Positions 47,927-56,783 of a stretch of 64,000 bases of DNA are shown piece by piece. Source of the stretch: Sphingomonas guangdongensis (lineage in GTDB: Bacteria > Pseudomonadota > Alphaproteobacteria > Sphingomonadales > Sphingomonadaceae); NCBI RefSeq assembly GCF_900199185.1, contig NZ_OBMI01000001.1, forward strand, positions 62,001-126,000, written 5' to 3'. Both the position numbers and the translations under genes were made by a program. The notes below the pieces were generated by a model, which saw nothing but the letters and a program-made list of their open reading frames with translations, made no database searches and was not told the DNA's origin. Position 1 is the stretch's first letter; the number at the start of each line of letters is the position of its first letter.

Positions 47927-48570
47927 GCCGGATCGGCGTCGGGCTGCCGGTCGGGATGCGCCGCCTGGACCGCCGGCAGCGCCGCCGCTGCATTGTGCGC
48001 CGCCATCAGGCGTGGGTACGGCGCGAGGTCGACGTTGAAGCGCCGCGCGGAATAGACCTGCGGCACGAGATAGCAGTCGACCAGCCCCGGTGCGTCGCCG
48101 TGGGCGAAGGCGCCGCCGACCGCTGCGACATGCTGCTCCAGCGCGGCGAACCCGAGCGCGATCCATCGCGCCGCCCAGGCGTCCACCGTCGCCTGATCGG
48201 CCGCGAAATCATGGCGCAGCGCGCGAAGCACCCGCAGGTTATTGAGCGGGTGGATGTCGCACGCGATCAGCGCCGCCATCGCCCGCACGCGGGCGCGCGC
48301 GGCTCGATCGGCGGGGAGCAGCGGCGGCGCCGGCCAGCGCTCCTCGACCCACTCGATGATCGCGGGGCTCTGGGTCAGAACCTGCCCATCCGCCTCCAGC
48401 GCGGGCACCAGCCCCTGCGGCGCGAGCGCCAGGTAATCGGCCGCGCCCTGCTCGTCCCGGCGCAGGTCGTGCGACACCTGCGTGTAGGCGACGCCCTTCA
48501 GCGCGAGCGCGATCCGCACCCGGTAGGCGGTGCTGGAGCGCCAGTAACCGTGAAGGACGGGCTGGCTCAC
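47923..48570 (-). CDS. maiA: Maleylacetoacetate isomerase (zeta-class glutathione transferase)
   Basis: A 215-residue protein with the zeta-class active-site motif SSTAYRVRIALALKG (about 12-26), the glutathione-binding QGLVPALEADGQVLTQSPAIIEWVEE (about 52-77), and DIHPLNNLRVLRAL in the C-terminal helical domain. The enzyme isomerises maleylacetoacetate to fumarylacetoacetate in tyrosine and homogentisate breakdown. The hydrolase partner (fahA) and homogentisate dioxygenase are not in the window. The start is GTG 48570, 10 bp after the kinase gene. Confidence 0.9.
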   Translation of the reverse strand: MSQPVLHGYWRSSTAYRVRIALALKGVAYTQVSHDLRRDEQGAADYLALAPQGLVPALEADGQVLTQSPAIIEWVEERWPAPPLLPADRAARARVRAMAALIACDIHPLNNLRVLRALRHDFAADQATVDAWAARWIALGFAALEQHVAAVGGAFAHGDAPGLVDCYLVPQVYSARRFNVDLAPYPRLMAAHNAAAALPAVQAAHPDRQPDADPA

Positions 48571-48580
48571 GCGCTGCCGC

Positions 48581-49576
48581 TCAGCCGAGCTTGGCCGCGA
48601 CCAGCGCCTTCAGGTCTGCCTGCGGCCGCGCGCCGACGTGGCTGATCACCTCCGCCGCGCAGATCGCGCCCTGCACCAAGCAGGCATCGAGCGCCTTGCC
48701 GGCGGCGATGCCATGGAGCACGCCGGCGGCGAACAGGTCCCCTGCGCCCGTCGTGTCGACGACCGACGCGACCGGCTGCGCGTGCACGCCGAAGCGGACC
48801 TTGCCGGTGATCGCATAAGCGCCGTGCTCGCCGCGCGTCACCACAAGCACGTTGACCTGCGGCGCCACCTGCTCGATCGCGGCCTCCAGATCATCGGTCC
48901 GGGCGAGCGCGCACAGCTCCGCCTCGTTCGCGAAAAGGATGTTGATCAGCCGGTCGGCGAGGAGCTGGCGAAAATCGTCGCCGTGCCGCGCAATGCAGAA
49001 CACGTCGGATAGGGTGAAGGCGACGATCTTGCCGGACTGGCGCGCCAGGTCGATCGCCTCGCGCATCGCCGCGCGCGGCTCCTCCGGATCCCACAGATAA
49101 CCCTCGAGATAGAGGATCTTGCAGGCGCGGATCATGTCGCGGTCGAGTGCTGCGGCCGGCAGGAACTGCGACGCGCCGAGGAAGGTGTTCATGGTCCGCT
49201 GCCCGTCGGGCGTCACGAAGATCAGGCAGCGGGCGGTCGCCGGATCGCCGCTCCGCGCGGCCGTCGTGAAGTCGACGCCCGCCGCCTTGATGTCGTGCGC
49301 GAAGACCTGGCCGAGCTGGTCGTCGGCGACCTGGCCGATGAACCCGCAGGTGCCCCCGAGCGCCGCGATCCCGGCGACGGTGTTGGCGGCGGATCCGCCG
49401 CTCACCTCCTGCCCCGGCCCCATCTTGGCGTAGAGCGCGTCGGCCTCCTCCGGCGAGAACACCAGCTGCATCGAGCCCTTGTTCATGCCCTCGGCGACGA
49501 TGAAGGCGTCGTCGGCGGGGGCGAGGATATCGACGATGGCGTTGCCGATCGCGACAACGTCGTAGCTGGTGGTCAC
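48581..49576 (-). CDS. PfkB-family sugar kinase, adenosine kinase-like
   Basis: A 331-residue kinase. The N-terminal DVVAIGNAIVDILA and VSGGSAANTVAGIAALGG (about 56-73) and the C-terminal signature VVDTTGAGDLFAAGVLHG (about 272-289; catalytic Asp in GAGD) are those of adenosine-kinase-like PfkB proteins. The likely reaction is ATP-dependent phosphorylation of adenosine or a related nucleoside. The start is GTG 49576, preceded by AGGAGA at six bases. The frame is open further upstream but there it crosses a repeat. It is the first gene of a run with maiA and the Rieske gene. Confidence 0.9.
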   Translation of the reverse strand: MTTSYDVVAIGNAIVDILAPADDAFIVAEGMNKGSMQLVFSPEEADALYAKMGPGQEVSGGSAANTVAGIAALGGTCGFIGQVADDQLGQVFAHDIKAAGVDFTTAARSGDPATARCLIFVTPDGQRTMNTFLGASQFLPAAALDRDMIRACKILYLEGYLWDPEEPRAAMREAIDLARQSGKIVAFTLSDVFCIARHGDDFRQLLADRLINILFANEAELCALARTDDLEAAIEQVAPQVNVLVVTRGEHGAYAITGKVRFGVHAQPVASVVDTTGAGDLFAAGVLHGIAAGKALDACLVQGAICAAEVISHVGARPQADLKALVAAKLG

Positions 49577-49907
49577 GCACTTCTCCTGAACTGACTGGCG
49601 CTCGCCGTAGGGGGTGGCGACGCGGAGGGCAATGCGACTGCTCACACCCCGACGCAGCACACCGAACTCCGTCCGTGCTGAGTAGAGACCGAGTAGCTGC
49701 GGCACGCAGCGTATTAAGGGAGTGTCAGGCCGGATCGTCACCCGGACGATCCTGAAGGGTGCGGGGCATCCTCCACCTGACGCTTATCGAAGCACCTGGC
49801 TTACGCGGAACAGTCCTGCGATACGCGCCATTGCTCAGTCGCTACTCAGGACGAATGGGGGGTTTGGACCCTTCGCATCTCTTACCCAGCGCACTACAGC
49901 CACCCCC
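49577..49907. repeat. Repeat-filled intergenic region: type A arms with a second copy of the 63-bp structured element
   Basis: These 331 bases hold no gene. Type A-like arms lie at about 49674-49720 (gctgagtagagaccgagtag) and 49786-49858 (tatcgaag, then gcgatacg, then gctactcaggacgaatgggg). Between them at 49722-49783 is the element with ends GTGTCAGG/CCTGACgc and inner arms GGATCGTC/GACGATCC, matching the one at 19363-19425. The promoters of the divergent kinase and EI24 genes must lie at the edges. Confidence 0.62.
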
Positions 49908-50585
49908 GTGCTCCCCGCCTTTCTTCTCTCGCTCGCGCAACTCGGCGATCGGCGCACCCTGGCAGTGCTCGCCAAGTCGCTCGTGCTGACGCTGGTGCTG
50001 CTCGGGACGTTCGGCGCCGCGCTGTGGTGGGGTGCGGTGGAGGCGGCGCGCTGGGCGGGGTGGGAGAGCTGGTCGGGGCTCGCGGGCGTGGCCGCGCTGC
50101 TGGGCGGCGTGCTGCTCGGTTGGCTGATCTTTCGGGCGATCGCGATCTTCGCGGTCGGCGTGTTCGCCGACGACGTGGTCGCCGCCGTCGAGGCGCGCCA
50201 CTACCCGGACGCGCTCGCCCGCGCACGCCCCGTGCCGCTCGGCCGATCGATCGCGATGGGGCTCGGCGCCGCGGGACGAACGGTCGCGATCAACCTTGCC
50301 GCACTGCCGCTCTACGTGCTGCTGCTCGCGACCGGCGTCGGCACGCCGATCGGCTTCTTCGCGGTGAACGCGCTGCTGCTCGGCCGCGATCTCGGCGACA
50401 TGATCGCGGCGCGACACATCGATCAACGCGGCTTGCCGTCGTTCCGCCGCGCGACCCGCCTGCCGCGGCTGCTGCTCGGCGCGGCCGGCACCGCGCTGCT
50501 CCTCGTGCCGATCGTCAACCTGCTCGCGCCGATCGTCGCGGCGGCGATGGCGACCCACCTGTTCCATCGGAGACTTGCCCCATGA
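49908..50585 (+). CDS. EI24-domain (CysZ-like) membrane protein
   Basis: A 225-residue membrane protein with about four long hydrophobic stretches (residues 23-45, 54-85, 130-165 and 185-215). The pattern ALPLYVLLLATGVGTPIGFFAVNALLLGRD is that of the EI24/CysZ family, some members of which transport sulfate. No cysteine-synthesis gene is nearby, so the substrate is open. The start is GTG 49908 (VLPAFLLSL); the frame is open through the upstream repeat. It overlaps the next gene by ATGA. Confidence 0.82.
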   Translation: MLPAFLLSLAQLGDRRTLAVLAKSLVLTLVLLGTFGAALWWGAVEAARWAGWESWSGLAGVAALLGGVLLGWLIFRAIAIFAVGVFADDVVAAVEARHYPDALARARPVPLGRSIAMGLGAAGRTVAINLAALPLYVLLLATGVGTPIGFFAVNALLLGRDLGDMIAARHIDQRGLPSFRRATRLPRLLLGAAGTALLLVPIVNLLAPIVAAAMATHLFHRRLAP

Positions 50586-50953
50586 AGGCCCCCTACGCGC
50601 TTCCGCTCCTCGCCCTGCTCGGCGCCTGCGTCGCGGCGGAGGCGCCGCCCGCGACGCCGTATCGCGGGCCCCCGCCGCCCCGGACCTACTCCACGCTCGG
50701 GCTGGAGCGGGTGATGGGCCAGACCGCGCGGGGGCTGACGACGCTGTTCGGCGCGGCCGACGCGGAGGTGACGGAGGGCGCTTCGCGCAAGCTGCAGTTC
50801 GGCAGCCGCATCTGCGTGCTCGACGCCTATCTCTACGCCCGCGGCACCGGCGAACCCGTCGTCACCCACGTCGACGCTCGCCAGCGCGACGGCAGTGCGA
50901 TCGACCGGGCGAGCTGCGTCGCGGCGCTCAGCCGGCGGGAGGGCGGCAAGTAG
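50582..50953 (+). CDS. Putative lipoprotein of unknown function
   Basis: A 123-residue protein with a lipobox in ALLGAC (Cys16 would be lipidated), then a Pro-rich linker (APPATPYRGPPPPR, residues 21-34). A short globular domain follows with the segments LGLERVMGQTARGLTTLFGAAD and LQFGSRICVLDAYLYA, containing two further cysteines. No domain name can be given with confidence. It is translationally coupled (ATGA) to the EI24 protein. Confidence 0.75.
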   Translation: MKAPYALPLLALLGACVAAEAPPATPYRGPPPPRTYSTLGLERVMGQTARGLTTLFGAADAEVTEGASRKLQFGSRICVLDAYLYARGTGEPVVTHVDARQRDGSAIDRASCVAALSRREGGK

Positions 50954-51017
50954 CGCTTGTGCTCGCGCCGCCGGGCGCTACGACCGATGGCGGGGCGACG
51001 AGGACGGGGGCAACGCG

Positions 51018-51935
51018 TTGGGTTCTGAGTGGGCGGTCCGGGCCAGCGGGCTGGTGAAGCGGTTCGGTGATCGCAACGTGGTCGACGGCGTCGACGTGGC
51101 GGTGCCGCCCGGCACCATCTACGGCGTGCTCGGCCCCAACGGCGCGGGCAAGACCACGACGCTGCGCATGCTGCTCGGCATCATCGAGCCGGACGAGGGC
51201 GAGCGGACGCTGCTCGACGCCGCGCATCCGCGCGAGGCGAGCGACCGGGTCGGCTACCTGCCGGAGGAGCGCGGGCTGTACCCGGGCATGAAGGCGTTCG
51301 AGGCAATCGCCTTCATGGGCGCGCTGCGCGGGCTGGACTGGGGCACGGGGCGCAAGCGCGCGCGGCTGCTGCTGGAGGACGCGAACCTGGGCCACGCCGC
51401 CGACAGCAAGATCAAGAAGCTGTCCAAGGGCATGGCGCAGCTCGTCCAGCTGCTCGGCTCGGTCGTCCACGATCCCGAACTGCTGGTGCTCGACGAGCCC
51501 TTCTCCGGCCTCGATCCCGTCAACCAGGAGCGGCTGGAGGCGATGATCCTGGCGCAGCGCGCGCGCGGCGCGACCATACTCTTCTCCACTCACGTCATGG
51601 CGAATGCCGAGCGGCTGTGCGACCGGTTGACCATCATCGCCGGCGGCAAGGTGCGGTTCGAGGGCACGGTGGACGAGGCGCGCGCCACTCTGCCGATCCG
51701 CGCACGCTACATGCCGCATCATCCGGACGCGGGCATCCGCGCGCTGCTGCCCGCCGACGCGCAGGAGGAAGGCCAGGGGTGGGTATTCACCCTGCCGCCG
51801 GAAGGGATCGAGGGGGTGCTGGTGAAGCTGATCGACGCCGGATACGGCATATCGGGCCTGTCGATCGAGCCCGCGCGGCTCCACGACGCCTTTGTCCGCA
51901 TCGTCGGTCGTGACGCGCTGGAGGCGGCGGCATGA
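51018..51935 (+). CDS. ABC transporter ATP-binding protein (NatA-like)
   Basis: A 305-residue ATPase of the ABC-2 exporter type. Walker A is LGPNGAGKTTTLRML (about 34-48), the signature is LSKGMAQLVQLLGSVVHDPEL, a variant of LSGGQ, and Walker B is LLVLDEPFSGLDP. A C-terminal extension of about 85 residues follows, as in NatA-type proteins (RARYMPHHPDAGIRAL). The start TTG 51018 (GSEWAVRASGLVKRF) follows GGGGG at eight bases; no ATG is available. It overlaps the permease gene by ATGA. Confidence 0.88.
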   Translation: MGSEWAVRASGLVKRFGDRNVVDGVDVAVPPGTIYGVLGPNGAGKTTTLRMLLGIIEPDEGERTLLDAAHPREASDRVGYLPEERGLYPGMKAFEAIAFMGALRGLDWGTGRKRARLLLEDANLGHAADSKIKKLSKGMAQLVQLLGSVVHDPELLVLDEPFSGLDPVNQERLEAMILAQRARGATILFSTHVMANAERLCDRLTIIAGGKVRFEGTVDEARATLPIRARYMPHHPDAGIRALLPADAQEEGQGWVFTLPPEGIEGVLVKLIDAGYGISGLSIEPARLHDAFVRIVGRDALEAAA

Positions 51936-53191
51936 TCCGCAACAAGCTGGTCCGCCAGACCCTCACCGTGGCGCGACGCGACTTCATCGCAACCGTGTTC
52001 ACGCCCACCTTCCTCATCTTCCTGCTCGCGCCACTCATCATGCTGTCGTTCGGCGCGGTCGGCGGGATCGGGGCGGCGACCATGGCGTCGAGCTCCGCCG
52101 ACAAGTCGCGGATCGTCGCGATCGCGAGCCCCGCCGATGCCCGCGCGCTGATCGCCGCGGACCGCAATCTGCGCGGGCTCTACCGCCGCCGCGAAGGGCC
52201 GCCGGCGCTCGTCATCCAGTCGCCGGGCGGCGACGAGGCGGCACAGGCGCGTCGGGCGTTTGACGCCAAGGACACGGACCCGACGGCGGTGCTCTATGGT
52301 CCGCTGAGCCGTCCGACCGTGCTCCATGTGCCCGTCAGCGTCCGCCACGCCGACTATCTCGCGCGGCTCGCCGAGGAGGCGCTGCGGTCCCAGCGCCTCG
52401 GTGGCGAGACCCGCCTGTCGGTCGCAACCAAGCAGGCGTATAGCGCCGCGGCCGGGCGCACGTCCCAGCGCGGATCGAACCAGGCGGCGTTTTTCGCGGT
52501 GTTCGGCCTGTTTATCCTGACCCTGATGCTTGCCGGACAGGCGGTCGGCACCATGGCGGAGGAGCGGTCGAACAAGGTGATAGAGGTGCTCGCCGCCGCG
52601 GTGCCGCTGGAGAGCGTGTTCCTAGGCAAGCTGCTCGGCATGTTCGGAGTCGCCATCCTGTTCGTCGCCTTCTGGGGCACGATCGTGGTCAACGTCGGCC
52701 AGCTGCTCCCGGGCAACTTCGCACGCGCCTTCGCGGAAGTGGGGCCGGCGGTGGGGCCGTTATTCGCGCTGCTGTTCTTCGGTTATTTCACCATGGCCTA
52801 TCTGCTGCTCGGTTCGGTGTTCCTAGGGATCGGCGCGCAGGCATCGACTCCGCGCGAGATCCAGATGTTGTCGCTTCCAATCACGATCTTCCAGGTCGCG
52901 ATGTTCGGGCTGAGCCAGGCGGCGGCGACGAACCCGGACTCGGGCCTGACCCGTTTCGCCGAGATCTTTCCCTTCTCCTCCCCCTTCGCGATGGCGGCGC
53001 GTGCAGCCAACAAGCCGGAGATCTGGCCGCATTTGCTGGCGCTCGGCTGGCAGGCGCTGTGGGTTGCGGCGACGATTTGGCTCGGCGCGCGGCTGTTCCG
53101 GCGCGGCGTGCTCCAGTCGGGCAGCCCGGCGTTTTGGAAGCGTGGACGGACGGCGAAGACGCTTGAGGCCGGGTCGCACCTGCCGGCCTGA
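51932..53191 (+). CDS. ABC transporter permease (NatB-like)
   Basis: A 419-residue permease. The topology is one N-terminal membrane helix (about 20-45), a large extracytoplasmic domain (about 50-190), then five or six helices (about 195-400), matching the NatB/ABC-2 family. The conserved FGLFILTLMLAGQAVGTMAEERSNKVIEVLAAAV region (about 190-223) marks the family. With the preceding ATPase it forms an exporter whose substrate (Na+ in Bacillus NatAB, others elsewhere) is not visible. Confidence 0.87.
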   Translation: MIRNKLVRQTLTVARRDFIATVFTPTFLIFLLAPLIMLSFGAVGGIGAATMASSSADKSRIVAIASPADARALIAADRNLRGLYRRREGPPALVIQSPGGDEAAQARRAFDAKDTDPTAVLYGPLSRPTVLHVPVSVRHADYLARLAEEALRSQRLGGETRLSVATKQAYSAAAGRTSQRGSNQAAFFAVFGLFILTLMLAGQAVGTMAEERSNKVIEVLAAAVPLESVFLGKLLGMFGVAILFVAFWGTIVVNVGQLLPGNFARAFAEVGPAVGPLFALLFFGYFTMAYLLLGSVFLGIGAQASTPREIQMLSLPITIFQVAMFGLSQAAATNPDSGLTRFAEIFPFSSPFAMAARAANKPEIWPHLLALGWQALWVAATIWLGARLFRRGVLQSGSPAFWKRGRTAKTLEAGSHLPA

Positions 53192-53192
53192 T

Positions 53193-53275
53193 CGTCACCC
53201 CGGCGGACGCTGGGGTATTTCGCTATCAAGCGTACCCCTGCGGCGCGAGCTCCCAGCTTGCACTGGGATGACGGG
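53193..53275. repeat. Type B dispersed repeat before msrB
   Basis: cgtcaccccggcggacgctgggg and the later gcttgcactgggatgacggg are arms of the palindromic family seen at 20.8, 42.2 and 60.6 kb. No gene was seen here; the msrB start lies about 20 bp beyond. Confidence 0.5.
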
Positions 53276-53297
53276 AGAGGCGTACTATATTCCGCAC

Positions 53298-53774
53298 ATG
53301 ACCGATCGCCGCACCCTGCTCGCCTCCGCCGTGCTCGGCACCGCGGGTGTTCTCCTGCCCCGTTCCGCCGACGCCAGGTACGAGGTCACGCTTCCCGATG
53401 CGGAGTGGCGCAAGCGGCTAACGCCGGCGGCGTACCAGGTGCTGCGCCACGAGGACACGGAGCGGCCCTACTCCAGCCCGCTCAACGGCGAGAAGCGCTC
53501 GGGCGTGTTCGCCTGTGCCGGGTGTAAGCTGCCGCTGTTCACCTCCCGCACGAAGTTCGAGAGCGGAACGGGTTGGCCGAGCTTTTGGGCGCCGCTGCCG
53601 AATGCGGTCGCGACCCGGACCGACCGGACGCTCGGGATGGCGCGGACGGAGGTGCACTGCCGGCGCTGCGGCGGGCACCTGGGCCACGTCTTCGACGACG
53701 GGCCGAAGCCGACCGGCAAGCGTTACTGCATGAACGGCGTGGCGATGACGTTCGCGCCGCGCAGCTTCGGCTGA
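53298..53774 (+). CDS. msrB: Exported peptide-methionine (R)-S-oxide reductase
   Basis: A 158-residue protein with a hydrophobic N-terminal signal (TDRRTLLASAVLGTAGVLLP, residues 2-21; Tat-like DRRTLL), so it probably acts in the periplasm. The MsrB domain has the zinc cysteines CAGC (about 73-76) and CRRCGGHLGHVF, and the catalytic cysteine in GKRYCMNGVAMTF. It reduces R-methionine sulfoxide in oxidised proteins. The resolving system for a periplasmic MsrB is not encoded here. The start ATG 53298 is chosen because it gives the signal sequence. Confidence 0.92.
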   Translation: MTDRRTLLASAVLGTAGVLLPRSADARYEVTLPDAEWRKRLTPAAYQVLRHEDTERPYSSPLNGEKRSGVFACAGCKLPLFTSRTKFESGTGWPSFWAPLPNAVATRTDRTLGMARTEVHCRRCGGHLGHVFDDGPKPTGKRYCMNGVAMTFAPRSFG

Positions 53775-53784
53775 GCGCTGGCGT

Positions 53785-54342
53785 CTACTCGAGTTCGAGA
53801 GTGAAGCTCGCCGCGCGCTGCGCCGCGACGATCGGCGCGGGCGACACCGCCGCCATGGTAACGTTCGGCAGCGGCGCGACGTCACGCTCCGGCGCGCCGT
53901 CGGCGTAGATGAAGCCGTTCACCGGGTAGGTGGAGGTGCCGAGCCCGCCGTTTCCGGCGTACCAGACCTTGACCCGGCTCCAGTCGCCGGCGTCCGACAC
54001 GTCGACCGCGCGCACGTCGCGCTCGATCCCGCCGCGCCGCGACCAGTTGGCGTGGGTCAGCAGCACCTCGCGCTCGCTCACCACGCGCGAGACCATCGCG
54101 ACATGACCGAGCCGCATCCGCCCCGACGCGGCAAAGGACATCACCGCGCCCTTCTTCGGCGCCGAGCCGCGGGCGTACTTGCCGGCCGCCTGGCCCCACC
54201 AGGTGTGCGCATTGCCGTGGATGTTCACGCCGCTGATCTCCCGGGCGTAGGGGGCGCACTGCCAGAAGCGGGCAGTCGCCGGCGCTGCCGCCAGGGTGCA
54301 CGACGCCAATGCGGCAAGCGCCGCCAAACCACGTACCATCAT
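53785..54342 (-). CDS. Exported CHAP-domain amidase/endopeptidase
   Basis: A 185-residue protein with a signal peptide (ending APATA, about residue 24) and a CHAP fold: nucleophile Cys in QCAPYAREISGV (about 28-39), GNAHTWWGQAAGKYARG, and His in RLGHVAMVSRVV (about 77-88). Polar Asn/Glu residues follow (LLTHANW). Such enzymes cut peptidoglycan amide bonds. A 60-residue Ala/Pro-rich tail follows. The convergent msrB gene ends 10 bp away. Confidence 0.85.
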   Translation of the reverse strand: MMVRGLAALAALASCTLAAAPATARFWQCAPYAREISGVNIHGNAHTWWGQAAGKYARGSAPKKGAVMSFAASGRMRLGHVAMVSRVVSEREVLLTHANWSRRGGIERDVRAVDVSDAGDWSRVKVWYAGNGGLGTSTYPVNGFIYADGAPERDVAPLPNVTMAAVSPAPIVAAQRAASFTLELE

Positions 54343-54686
54343 CTGAGGAAGACCCCCCGGTCCCGCTGAAAACTCGATGAGGTGTGGTTACCGCGTCCCT
54401 CGCGAAAGCGAAGCACGCGGCGGCGAGATGCGTCGGTTTTCCGGTGAAACGTGGACGGTTTCAAACCCGCAAACGGCTCGCCGCGCCAGCCACTCACCTT
54501 ATCGGGGAAGTTTCCAAAAGGTGGCGGCGACTCGCTGTTTCACTTTCATGACTCGGTTCGTCGCAACCTTTGTTGCGGTGCAGCGGTATCCATGCTCCCT
54601 TGCTGAATGCCGGACGACGAGCGGTTAAGGGGTGGGTTAACCATTCGGGCGCATGTTCCGGTCGCAACATCGGGTGGGGTGGGAAC
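54343..54686. promoter_or_regulatory. Long divergent intergenic region with two GANTC sites
   Basis: No gene was recognised in these 344 bases. The region is AT-richer than its surroundings and carries GACTC at 54529-54533 and 54550-54554, 21 bp apart, upstream of the gene at 54687. GANTC is the CcrM methylation site read by GcrA, which is encoded in this window. Short T/A runs (tttccaaaaggt, ggttaagg, ggttaacc) are present. The promoter of the CHAP gene should lie at the left end. Confidence 0.4.
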
Positions 54687-55238
54687 ATGGCTTCACGCAT
54701 GAAACCGGCAGAGGGCGCGATGACGCTGGCCGAGATGAAGGAATTCGCGACATTCAGCGCGGCGACGCAGCGCTACATCCGTCGCTCGCTCGACATCGGG
54801 CTGGACCGCGAGGATGCGCTGCTGCGCTGGTCGCGCGACGTGGTGGAGGCAGCCTCAATCCGCGCCCAGGCCCGGATGTACGATCGCCTGCCCGACCTGC
54901 GCGCGACGGTGCCGGACGACAGCTCGCTCGATACGGTGGAGCCGTTCATGGCGCCGCTGATCACCGTCTCCGCCTTCGACCTGGGTCAGGGACGGCTGCC
55001 GACCTTCTCCGCCTATCGCTTCCTCTACGAGCGGCTGATCGGTGCGGAGGTGCGGCCGTGGCTGCCCGCCGCCTTCTGCGCGGCGGCGGCGCTGCCGACG
55101 CTGCACCCGGACCTGCGCCGCAAGCTGCTCCAGTCGATCAGCGAGGCGGCGGCCACCGCCAGCGGCTGGTCGTCACGCAAGCCCGCCTTCTTCCCCTATT
55201 GGGTGGAGAAGGTGAGCGACCTGGCGCTGCCGAATTAG
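54687..55238 (+). CDS. Protein of unknown function
   Basis: A 183-residue soluble, mainly helical protein. It starts at ATG 54687 after GGGG; an upstream in-frame TTG at 54570 is less likely. Segments include KEFATFSAATQRYIRRSLDIGL, WSRDVVEAASIRAQARMYDRL and PTFSAYRFLYERLIGAEVRPW. There is no signal peptide or membrane helix. I do not recognise a domain. Its promoter region has paired GANTC sites. Confidence 0.7.
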   Translation: MASRMKPAEGAMTLAEMKEFATFSAATQRYIRRSLDIGLDREDALLRWSRDVVEAASIRAQARMYDRLPDLRATVPDDSSLDTVEPFMAPLITVSAFDLGQGRLPTFSAYRFLYERLIGAEVRPWLPAAFCAAAALPTLHPDLRRKLLQSISEAAATASGWSSRKPAFFPYWVEKVSDLALPN

Positions 55239-55329
55239 GAGCGGGCGGCGTGCGGTTTGCGCGAGCAAACCGCCGACTCGCCACGTCGGGCAGCAGGGCG
55301 GCGCAGTCGTACTGTCTGACGACGTGGCA

Positions 55330-56055
55330 TCACCGACACGCACGCCAGCCGGCGGCGCGGTTCGCCTGGTCTAGGTGAAAGTGGTCGCGGTGCGCGGCGT
55401 TGTAGTCGGGCGACAGCACGGTCGCGAACAGGTGGCACGCGCCGTCGCGCACCTCGCGCAGGAAGGCGGGCTTGGCGCCCGCCCCCGACCAGTCGCGCAC
55501 CACCGACACGCGCGTGCCGTTCGCCAGCACGAAGCCCGCGACGTCCAGCGCATTGGCGCGGGCATGCTCGCTCCAGTCGCCCGCCGATCGCCCGTACATG
55601 CGTCGGCAGGAGTAGCTGCCGAAGTGCTCGATCGTGCGCACGCGGCTGCCGAAGTGACGCTCGGCGGCGGGCTGGAGCACGTTCCACTCCCACATGGCGA
55701 GGGCGGCGGCGACCGGGCACGCCATCCCGACGCCGCGCGGCGCGAAGCCGATCCGGCGCGCGCCTTCTGCCGGTAGCCGCACCGCATCGTCGTAGCCGCA
55801 CTGCCCGGCAGTGACGGAGGCCAGCGCCTGGTACGCGATGCCCGCCTTGTCGAGCAGCGCGCGGCAGGCGGGGAAATCGTCGCCCAGGTCGGCGAGCTTG
55901 CCGGCCGTGAACATGCCTGGCGGCTCGGCGAGGTCAAGCGGAGTCCACGGCAGGTCCTGCGGTCGCGACTTGGCAAAGGCATAGAGCGCGAAGGCGATCG
56001 CGAGCAGGACCGCGACCAGCGTCGCCGTGCCGAGCAGGCGGCGGATCGCCCTCAT
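55330..56055 (-). CDS. Extensin-like family protein
   Basis: A 241-residue protein with an N-terminal membrane anchor (RRLLGTATLVAVLLAIAFAL, about 5-24) and a periplasmic extensin-like C-terminal domain. The metal-site pattern is present: HARANALDVAGF (about 166-177) and DYNAAHRDHFHLD (about 218-230), with several cysteines (GQCGYDD, MACPV, SCRRMYG). Members resemble peptidoglycan LD/DD-peptidases but are not characterised. The ATG 56055 overlaps the NUDIX stop (ATGA). Confidence 0.87.
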   Translation of the reverse strand: MRAIRRLLGTATLVAVLLAIAFALYAFAKSRPQDLPWTPLDLAEPPGMFTAGKLADLGDDFPACRALLDKAGIAYQALASVTAGQCGYDDAVRLPAEGARRIGFAPRGVGMACPVAAALAMWEWNVLQPAAERHFGSRVRTIEHFGSYSCRRMYGRSAGDWSEHARANALDVAGFVLANGTRVSVVRDWSGAGAKPAFLREVRDGACHLFATVLSPDYNAAHRDHFHLDQANRAAGWRACR

Positions 56056-56783
56056 GCGCGCCGCACGCTCGCCAACGGCTCGGCGGTGACCGGATAGCCG
56101 AGATCGTCGGGGATGCAGAGGTGGTCGACGCCGTTCCGCGCCTCGACCCACGGCGTCACTGTGCGAATCGGGTGCGCGCGCGCGTCGGCGACCGCTTCGT
56201 TGAAGCTGCGATATCGTGCCAACCGCTCAAGCGTCCGCCGGGTCGGGAAGATCAGCGACGCGCGCCCCGCCGCCGCGTCGGCCAGCACCTCGGCCGCCGT
56301 GGTCCAGAACAGCCGGCTGTTCTCCGTGCCGTCGACCGACGGCTCCGGCGCGCGGTCGTCCCAGCGGGTGAGATAAAAGCGCGTGTCGAACACGCGGGCG
56401 TGCAGCCCGAGCGGGAGCCAGCGGGCGAACGGCACCAGCTGGTCGAGATCGATCCCCTCGTCCTTCAGCACGGCGCCGATCGTCGCCCCGCCGTGCAGTT
56501 GTTCCCGCATTGCCGCGATCCGAACCGCGGTGGGTGCCGGCACGACCGCCGGCGCGATCCCCGCTTCCTCGATCGCCTCGCGCGTCGCGGCGATCCGCGC
56601 CGCTGACTCGTCGTGGCCGCCGAGTGCCTGGTCGCCGGCGTCGATCCGCCCGCCCGGGAACACCAGCGCGCCGCCCGCGAACCGCATCGCGCGCGACCGC
56701 TCCAGCATCAGCAGTTCGGGCGCGCCCGCCCCCTCGCGCATCACGATCACCGTGGCGGCGGGGATCGGGCTCTCGTCAGACAC
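56052..56783 (-). CDS. NUDIX hydrolase
   Basis: A 243-residue protein with a NUDIX box that is longer than the standard 23 residues: VFPGGRIDAGD (about 41-51), a ten-residue insertion, then ARIAATREAIEEAGI (REXXEEXG, about 61-75). This split box and the overall length match the NUDT19/acyl-CoA-diphosphatase-like branch more than MutT. The substrate cannot be read from the sequence. It starts at GTG 56783, eight bases inside the end of the YaiI-like gene. Confidence 0.87.
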   Translation of the reverse strand: MSDESPIPAATVIVMREGAGAPELLMLERSRAMRFAGGALVFPGGRIDAGDQALGGHDESAARIAATREAIEEAGIAPAVVPAPTAVRIAAMREQLHGGATIGAVLKDEGIDLDQLVPFARWLPLGLHARVFDTRFYLTRWDDRAPEPSVDGTENSRLFWTTAAEVLADAAAGRASLIFPTRRTLERLARYRSFNEAVADARAHPIRTVTPWVEARNGVDHLCIPDDLGYPVTAEPLASVRRA

